A DNA stretch of 44,082 nt from Bradyrhizobium sp. BR13661 (GTDB taxonomy: Bacteria > Pseudomonadota > Alphaproteobacteria > Rhizobiales > Xanthobacteraceae): NCBI RefSeq assembly GCF_029892425.1, contig NZ_JARXWB010000049.1, positions 1-44,082 on the forward strand. The letters run 5' to 3'. The notes beneath the pieces were generated by a model. The model did not search any database. It saw nothing but the letters and a program-made list of their open reading frames with translations, and was not told where the DNA came from. Positions 37,288 through 44,082 of the stretch are shown piece after piece. Numbering within the stretch: the first letter of the stretch is position 1; the number at the start of each line of letters is the position of its first letter. A program made the translations under genes and the position numbers.

Positions 37288-38733
37288 ATGAAACTGAGCC
37301 TGAAGCGACTGTTCGGGAGATCGATGACCGGGGAATCCAACCTGGCCGAGATGCCCTCTCCGCCTTCGCCGCGATCCGCGGCGCGGAAGACGGCACTCGT
37401 GTCCCTAGCGCTGGTGCTGGCCGTCGTCGGCGCCTTGGTGGGTGGCTATTATTTCGCAATGCGACCAGTGACGCTGAAGATCGCAGTCGGTCCCGCCAAC
37501 AGCGACGACGTCAAGGTGGTGCAGACGCTGACGCAGGCCTTTGCGCAAAGCAAGGGCTCTGTGCGGCTGCGCCCGATCCAGACCGACGGCGCCACCGCCA
37601 GCGCCGATCTGCTCGCCGAAGGCAAGGCCGATCTCGCCATCGTTCGCGGCGATCTCGACGTCCCCAAAAACGCGCAAGCCGTCGCAACGCTGCGCAAGAA
37701 CGTCGTGGTGATCTGGTCGGTGCCGGGCAAGGGCAAGAGGAAAGGCGCGAAGATCACTAAGATCGCGCAGCTCGCCGGCCATCGCGTCGGCGTGGTTGGC
37801 CGCACGCCGGCCAACGTCAATCTGCTCAAGGTGATCCTGCAGCAATACGGCGTCGATCCCGCCAAGGTCGACATCGTGCAATTCCCGGCGAGCGAAGTCG
37901 CCGAGGCGATCAAGGCCCAGAAGGCGGACGTCTATCTCGCGGCCGGCCCCGTCAGCAGCAAGATCACGGCGGATGCGATCGCCGCCACCGCTAAGGATGG
38001 GGGCACACCGACATTTCTCGCGATCGATTCGGCCGATGCGATTGCGCAGAACCATCCGGTCTATGAAGCCTCGGAAATTCCCGCCGGCACCTATGGCGGC
38101 TCGCCCGATCGTCCCGACGACGAGGTCAAGACCATCAGCTTCTCGCACCACATCGTGGCGCGGAAAGGCCTGTCCGAGACCACGGTTGCGGCCTTCACCC
38201 GGCAGCTCTTCGCCGTGCGCCAGCAATTGCTGACCGACTTCCCGCAGGCTGCGAAGATCGAGACGCCCGACACCGACAAGGATGCGGTCATCCCCGTCCA
38301 TCCCGGCGCGGCCGCCTTCGTCGACGGCGAGGAAAAGACCTTCCTCGACAAATACAGCGATTACATCTGGTGGAGCCTGATGGCGCTCTCGGCCACGGGC
38401 TCGCTCGGCGCGTGGTTCGCGGGCTATCTGAAAAAGGACGAGCGCGACAACAACAGCCACTTACGCGAACGCCTGCTCGACATGCTGGCCGCAGCGCGCA
38501 AGAGCGAGACCGCCGACGAGCTCGACCAGATGCAGGCCGAGGCCGACGAGATCCTGCGCGACACGCTGCGCTGCTTCGATCATGGCGCCATCGAGGAAGG
38601 TGCGCTGGCCGCCTTCAATATCGCGCTCGATCAATTCCACGCCGCGGTCGCCGACCGCAAGGCGGTGCTGCTTAGCCTGCCGCAAAACCTGCAGCGCACC
38701 GGCGCGCAATTCCGGGCCGCCGGCAACGCATAA
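37288..38733 (+). CDS. membrane-tethered TAXI-type protein with cytosolic tail
   Basis: A 481-residue protein of the TAXI/NMT1 class that differs from a normal binding protein. A short cytoplasmic part is followed by helix 1 (about 36-57, LVSLALVLAVVGALVGGYYFA), a periplasmic binding fold (about 60-355: IAVGPANSDDVKVVQTLTQAF, LLAEGKADLAIVRGDLDVP, VGVVGRTPANVNLLKVILQQYG), helix 2 (about 358-378, WWSLMALSATGSLGAWFAG) and a cytosolic helical tail of about 100 residues (RERLLDMLAAARKS... ADEILRDTLRCFDHGA). Start ATG 37288; an alternative ATG 37324 has GGGAG but very tight spacing. No TRAP permease is adjacent. The layout is more like a receptor than a transporter part, although that is inference. 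Confidence 0.88.
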   Translation: MKLSLKRLFGRSMTGESNLAEMPSPPSPRSAARKTALVSLALVLAVVGALVGGYYFAMRPVTLKIAVGPANSDDVKVVQTLTQAFAQSKGSVRLRPIQTDGATASADLLAEGKADLAIVRGDLDVPKNAQAVATLRKNVVVIWSVPGKGKRKGAKITKIAQLAGHRVGVVGRTPANVNLLKVILQQYGVDPAKVDIVQFPASEVAEAIKAQKADVYLAAGPVSSKITADAIAATAKDGGTPTFLAIDSADAIAQNHPVYEASEIPAGTYGGSPDRPDDEVKTISFSHHIVARKGLSETTVAAFTRQLFAVRQQLLTDFPQAAKIETPDTDKDAVIPVHPGAAAFVDGEEKTFLDKYSDYIWWSLMALSATGSLGAWFAGYLKKDERDNNSHLRERLLDMLAAARKSETADELDQMQAEADEILRDTLRCFDHGAIEEGALAAFNIALDQFHAAVADRKAVLLSLPQNLQRTGAQFRAAGNA

Positions 38734-38840
38734 GCGCTTGTGCGCGTAATTGCCGCGTCACATTGTCTCAATATAGCGTCTGACTTCATCGTAGCGGTCG
38801 CCGCATGGCGACCGTCCCTCGCGCCAATCGAGGCTCCCCC

Positions 38841-40388
38841 ATGAAGATCAAATTCTCCCGCCGTCGTTTCCTCACCACCGGCGCCGGTGCGCTCGGCGCG
38901 CTCGCGATGCCGCATCTGTCGCGCGCGGCCGACCGGCCGTCGGTCACCCATGGCGTGCAATCCGGCGACGTCACCGTCGACGGCGGCGTGGTGTGGGCGC
39001 GCACCGACCGGCCCGCGCAGATGCTGGTCGAGGTGGCGACGACGGATACCTTCAAGGATGCCCGCAAGCTGCCGCCGATCGCGGCGCTGCCGGAGAGCGA
39101 TTTCACCGCGAAGATGCTGGTGGACAATCTGCCCGGCGGACAGGACATCTTCTATCGCGTCCGCTTCCGCGATCTCGCCCACACCGCGGTCGAAGGCGAG
39201 CCGGTGGTCGGCCGCTTCCGCACCGCGCCGGCCGACCGCCGCGACGTCAGCTTCGTCTGGGGTGGCGACGTCGCCGGCCAGGGCTGGGGCATCAATCCCG
39301 ATGACGGCGGCATGGTCACCTTCGACGCCATGCGCAAGCACCGGCCGGATTTCCTGCTGCATTCCGGCGACACCATCTACGCCGACGGCGTGATCCCGTC
39401 CGAAGTGAAGCTTGCCGACGGCAAGATCTGGAAGAACGTCACCATCCCCGAGAAGGCCAAGGTCGCCGAGACGCTGGACGAGTACCGCGCCGCGCACAAA
39501 TACAATTTCACCGACGACAACGTCCGCGCCTTCAACGCCGAGGTGCCGATCTTCGTGCAATGGGACGATCACGAGGTGACCAACAACTGGTCGCTGTCGA
39601 AGGACCTGCCCTCGACTTACAAGGTGCGTGACATCTCGCTGCTCGCGGCCCGCGCCGGCCGCGCCTTCCACGAGATGTATCCGATGCGCGAGAGCATCGT
39701 CGAGCCGGGCCGGGTCTATCGCAAGATCTCCTACGGCCCGCATCTCGACGTGTTCGTGCTTGACGAGCGCAGCTATCGCGGCCCGAACGGCGCCAACCTC
39801 GAGACCGAGTACGGCCCGGCCAGCTACTTCCTCGGGCCCGAGCAGATGGCCTGGCTGAAGCGTGGCCTGCTCAATTCGCGCGCGACCTGGAAGGTGATCG
39901 CCTCCGACATGCCGCTCAGCCTAATCGTCTATGATGATGCGACCAACAAGAAGGGCTCGGAGGCCTTCGCGCAAGGCGACGGCCCGGCGCGCGGCCGCGA
40001 GCTCGAGATCGCCGACATCCTGCGCTTCATCAAGATGGCGCCGATCAAGAACACGGTGTGGCTGACGGCCGACGTGCATTACGCCGCCGCGCATTACTAC
40101 GATCCGAACAAGGCGCAATTCCAGGAATTCGAGCCGTTCTGGGAATTCGTCTCGGGTCCGCTGCACGCCGGCACGTTCGGTCCGAACGAGCTCGACAACA
40201 CGTTCGGCCCCGAGGTGCGCTTCATCAAGGCGCCCGGCCTCGACAAGCAGAACCTGCCGCCGTCAGCAGGCATGCAGTTCTTCGGTCACGTCAAGATCGA
40301 TGGTGCCTCGGGCCAGATGACGGTGACGCTGCGCGACCGCGCCGACGTCGCACTGTGGTCGACCACGCTCGATCCGAAATTCGCCTGA
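38841..40388 (+). CDS. phoD: alkaline phosphatase D family protein (PhoD-like)
   Basis: A 515-residue Tat-exported phosphatase. The signal has SRRRFLTTGAGALGALAM ending LSRAAD; a PhoD N-terminal beta domain follows (VTHGVQSGDVTVDGGVVWART), then the metallophosphatase core with GGDVAG, LLHSGDTIYADG, FVQWDDHEVTNNW, VFVLDERSYRGPN, WKVIASDMPLS and LTADVHYAAAHYYD. It probably releases phosphate from phosphodiesters or phosphomonoesters in the periplasm, using Ca/Fe as in known PhoD. Start ATG 38841 with GAGG upstream; the longer frame from 38805 would bury the signal. No Pho box was identified. The 107 bases before it hold no gene. Confidence 0.93.
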   Translation: MKIKFSRRRFLTTGAGALGALAMPHLSRAADRPSVTHGVQSGDVTVDGGVVWARTDRPAQMLVEVATTDTFKDARKLPPIAALPESDFTAKMLVDNLPGGQDIFYRVRFRDLAHTAVEGEPVVGRFRTAPADRRDVSFVWGGDVAGQGWGINPDDGGMVTFDAMRKHRPDFLLHSGDTIYADGVIPSEVKLADGKIWKNVTIPEKAKVAETLDEYRAAHKYNFTDDNVRAFNAEVPIFVQWDDHEVTNNWSLSKDLPSTYKVRDISLLAARAGRAFHEMYPMRESIVEPGRVYRKISYGPHLDVFVLDERSYRGPNGANLETEYGPASYFLGPEQMAWLKRGLLNSRATWKVIASDMPLSLIVYDDATNKKGSEAFAQGDGPARGRELEIADILRFIKMAPIKNTVWLTADVHYAAAHYYDPNKAQFQEFEPFWEFVSGPLHAGTFGPNELDNTFGPEVRFIKAPGLDKQNLPPSAGMQFFGHVKIDGASGQMTVTLRDRADVALWSTTLDPKFA

Positions 40389-40401
40389 CGCTGACACGCC
40401 G

Positions 40402-40785
40402 TCACGCGCCGCGGGTCTGCAACGCCGCCTCCAGCGCATCGCTGGAGCACGGCTTTTGCAGCCGCGGACGCGCGGCAAATTGCGCAGGGATACCGGTCTC
40501 CGCGCCATAGCCGGTGACGAAGACGAACGGAATCTCCAGTGCTGCGAGCCGCTCGGCGATCGCAAAGCTCTTTTCGCGGATCAGCTCGACATCGAGCAGC
40601 GCGAAGTCGGGCGCGCGCCTTGCGATCGCTTGCAGCGCCTGCGCCACCGACCCCACCGTGCGCACGCTTCCCACGCCAAAGCCGAGCAGACGATCCTCGA
40701 AGTCGATGGCGATGATCGGATCGTCCTCGACGATCAGCACATCGGCAGGCATGTCGGCTGTGCCGTCCGGGGTAACAGGTATCAT
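40402..40785 (-). CDS. single-domain response regulator
   Basis: A 127-residue receiver domain without an output domain. Acidic pair VEDD (about 19-22), phospho-acceptor D65 in FALLDVELI, Thr in FVTGYG and the conserved Lys in LQKPCS are all present. Such stand-alone receivers act as phosphate relays or bind partner proteins; the partner is unknown, and the hybrid kinase at 18 kb is too distant to assign. Start: ATG 40785 is likely; 40809 is also possible. The long frame to 41820 is not coding. It is convergent with the phosphatase gene and divergent from the Crp/Fnr gene, with 186 bases between the divergent starts. Confidence 0.88.
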   Translation of the reverse strand: MIPVTPDGTADMPADVLIVEDDPIIAIDFEDRLLGFGVGSVRTVGSVAQALQAIARRAPDFALLDVELIREKSFAIAERLAALEIPFVFVTGYGAETGIPAQFAARPRLQKPCSSDALEAALQTRGA

Positions 40786-40971
40786 GATCCTGGCTATCGA
40801 GGGCTGCATTTCTATACCGATCTGGACAGCCTCATGCCGATGCCTGCGCCCAGCGCATCCGAGGGTTCCCGGAACGAAACTCACCACAGAACAGTTTTGA
40901 CGTCTGTCCACTTGTGCACACAGCCCGTGGACGGGACTGGCTAGTGTCGAGAGGAGGACAGGGAGTTTGCC

Positions 40972-41745
40972 ATGGATGCGCGTACCAGCAAGACAAGCGA
41001 GATCGAAAGCCGCCCCGCCAACAATCTGCTGCGGCGTTTGAATGCAGCGGACTATGCGCTGATCGCGCCACATATTGCCGTCGACGACGTCAGCGCCAGT
41101 CATCTGCTCTACAATCCCGGCGACGATGTCCAGGTCGTGCACTTTCCCTGCGGGCCGTCGCTGGCGACGTTTCTCGTTCCGAATGAGGACGGCCGCGACG
41201 TCGAGACCATTCTGGTCGGCCGCGAGGGCGCGGTGGGCGGCATCGTCAGCGAGGGATTTCTGCCGGCCTATACCCGCATCTGCGTGAAATTCGGCGGCCC
41301 TTTTGCGCGCATTCACGTCGGCAAGCTGGACGCAGCCAAGGCGCGCTCGGTCTCGCTGCGCAACATCTTCGCCCGCTACGCCGACTGCATGCTGGCGCAG
41401 ATTTTCCAGTCGACCGCCTGCAACGCCATCCACTCGATCGAGCAGCGCACGGCGAAATGGATCATCGCGGCGATGGAGCGCACCGGCGACGAAAGCAGCG
41501 TGCCGCTCACGCATGAGCAGCTCGCCACCTTGCTCGGTGTCGGGCGCAGCTATGCCAGCCGCGTGCTGCAATCGTTCAAGGCCGAAGGCGTGCTCGATAC
41601 CCGCCGCGGCTCGATCCTGGTCCGTAATCATGACGGCCTGCGCTTGCGTGCCTGCCTCTGCAACGATGCCGTGAAAATGCACTTCGAGGAGGTGCTGCGC
41701 GGGGTCTATCCGACCGAGGAGCCGGGCCGCACTGTCCAGGGCTGA
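40972..41745 (+). CDS. Crp/Fnr family transcriptional regulator
   Basis: A 257-residue regulator. An N-terminal cyclic-nucleotide-binding-like beta-roll (about 35-140) has the roll features LLYNPGDDVQVVHFP and VGREGAVGGI, but no clear cAMP phosphate-binding arginine-serine motif and no Fnr-type cysteine cluster, so neither cAMP nor Fe-S sensing can be claimed. A long helix (about 140-175) leads to the winged HTH, with LTHEQLATLLGVGRSYASRV (about 182-201) as recognition helix. Four to five cysteines are scattered (CLCN near the end). Start ATG 40972 with GGAGG upstream. It is divergent from the response regulator, which may be its target. Confidence 0.92.
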   Translation: MDARTSKTSEIESRPANNLLRRLNAADYALIAPHIAVDDVSASHLLYNPGDDVQVVHFPCGPSLATFLVPNEDGRDVETILVGREGAVGGIVSEGFLPAYTRICVKFGGPFARIHVGKLDAAKARSVSLRNIFARYADCMLAQIFQSTACNAIHSIEQRTAKWIIAAMERTGDESSVPLTHEQLATLLGVGRSYASRVLQSFKAEGVLDTRRGSILVRNHDGLRLRACLCNDAVKMHFEEVLRGVYPTEEPGRTVQG

Positions 41746-41850
41746 TCGGGACGGCTGGCCCGGCGAACAAAGGACCGGTTTGGCCCGGGATACGCCTAAG
41801 CCCCGGGGATTCCCGGGCAAAATTCAATCAACCAACCCCGAAAGAACGCA

Positions 41851-41878
41851 TTGTTTTTTGGCGTTTTTTCCCTATATT
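41851..41878 (+). promoter_or_regulatory. possible sigma-70 promoter of typA
   Basis: TTGTTT (41851-41856), a 16-base T-rich spacer, and TATATT (41873-41878). The segment is markedly AT-rich compared with its surroundings and is the only good -35/-10 pair in the 293 bases before typA. The leader from about 41886 to 42038 would be about 150 bases. Confidence 0.55.
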
Positions 41879-41898
41879 GCGGCGCAAACGCATAGGCT

Positions 41899-41932
41899 AC
41901 CCGGTCGATATGGCCGGGTTTCCTTTTTGGGC
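41899..41932 (+). promoter_or_regulatory. leader hairpin with T-rich tail
   Basis: ACCCGG and CCGGGT pair across a nine-base loop and are followed by TTCCTTTTTGG, shaped like a weak intrinsic terminator inside the typA leader, just after the predicted promoter. It could be an attenuator or the end of a short RNA; it is also simply GC-rich leader sequence. No ribosome-binding competition is evident. Confidence 0.4.
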
Positions 41933-42038
41933 GTAGCAGGCCCCGTTTTCCACGTTTCCAGCGTTGTCCGTGAAGAGGTCCCGGCTTGACCGGCGAGATC
42001 GCGCTTAACCCATTGTCCGACCGCAAAGAAGCTCACTC

Positions 42039-43865
<1,827 letters not shown>

Positions 43866-43880
43866 GGCCGCCGTCTCGTG

Positions 43881-43963
43881 CCCCGGACGCAGCGCAGCAC
43901 CAAAAGCGCGGTCACGCGCGTCTTCGACGCGCTATGGTGATGCGCTGCTGAGCCGGGGCCCAG
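43881..43963. repeat. compound palindrome, core orientation B
   Basis: Same flanks as 26610-26682 (CCCCGGACGCAGCGC left; GAGCCGGGGCCCAG right) but the core (43902-43936) is the reverse complement of that copy's core. The two cores match at 32 of 34 positions after inversion. It begins 15 bases after the typA stop. Confidence 0.8.
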
Positions 43964-43989
43964 ACGTTCTCACCTTCCGCACATCACCC

Positions 43990-44070
43990 TGGGTCCCTGT
44001 GTGTGGAAAGTCTGTCATGATGGCGGTGGGCGGGAAGCCGTTGGGTCCTTGGCGCTTGACGCCGTGATCC
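43990..44070 (+). repeat. 81-bp repeat, right copy
   Basis: Exact reverse complement of bases 1-81. It begins 26 bases after the preceding palindrome and leaves 12 bases before the window end. No protein-coding gene is seen in it. Confidence 0.9.
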
Positions 44071-44082
44071 GGCCCGGTCTCC

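Noticed and set aside
40786..41820. An upstream extension of the response-regulator frame
   Set aside because: It runs antisense through the Crp/Fnr gene and has no domain; the receiver domain starts at about 40785.

Overview
The window is a stretch of chromosome from an alphaproteobacterium, most probably Bradyrhizobium or a close relative such as Rhodopseudomonas. The reasons are the high GC content with strong third-position G/C bias, a malonyl-CoA synthetase very close to what I recall of R. palustris MatB, an IalB-type secreted protein, the sdhCDAB order, and many GC-rich extragenic palindromes of the CGTCATTCCGGGG and CGTCATTGCGAGCG types common in that group. This assignment comes from recognition, not from a database search. 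I see no rRNA, tRNA, CRISPR array, transposase or phage gene.

Layout. 0.2-4.6 kb: asd and leuB on the minus strand, with two hypothetical proteins and a hexapeptide acetyltransferase between them. 4.8-8.1 kb: an MFS permease and a TPR/O-GlcNAc-transferase-like glycosyltransferase. 8.1-10.3 kb: a periplasmic molybdopterin oxidoreductase with its cytochrome b partner, then a secreted fasciclin protein. 10.5-13.9 kb: an SDR divergent from matB, then a TauE/SafE permease. 14.4-17.9 kb: the succinate dehydrogenase operon sdhCDAB. 17.9-21.6 kb: three 16-bp tandem repeats ahead of a membrane hybrid histidine kinase, then an FkbM methyltransferase and a VOC protein. 21.7-26.6 kb: two proline-rich proteins, the larger with an OmpA domain, then a berberine-bridge-type flavin oxidase lying between two diverged copies of the ompA-like gene's 3' end and terminator. 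26.8-32.8 kb, all minus strand: argG, a PAP2 phosphatase, a small membrane protein, rlmN, an IalB-like protein and a dienoyl-CoA-reductase-like SDR. 33.1-40.4 kb: a quinone-oxidoreductase-like MDR, two orphan TAXI-type binding proteins (one paired with a Sel1-like membrane protein), a YkvA/pterin dehydratase pair and a Tat-exported PhoD phosphatase. 40.4-43.9 kb: a single-domain response regulator divergent from a Crp/Fnr regulator, then typA.

Most genes are core metabolism (lysine/threonine/methionine, leucine and arginine synthesis, TCA cycle, translation) or envelope functions. The more unusual content is the pair of TAXI proteins without a TRAP permease, the repeat-expanded proline-rich OmpA protein, the flavin oxidase between duplicated gene ends, the 16-bp iterated site ahead of the kinase, and the repeat structure. 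The first 81 bases and bases 43990-44070 are a perfect inverted repeat, so the window edges may be repeat-bounded. No single locus is clearly a new defence or mobile system. The strongest leads are the TAXI loci, the oxidase insertion and the iterated site.
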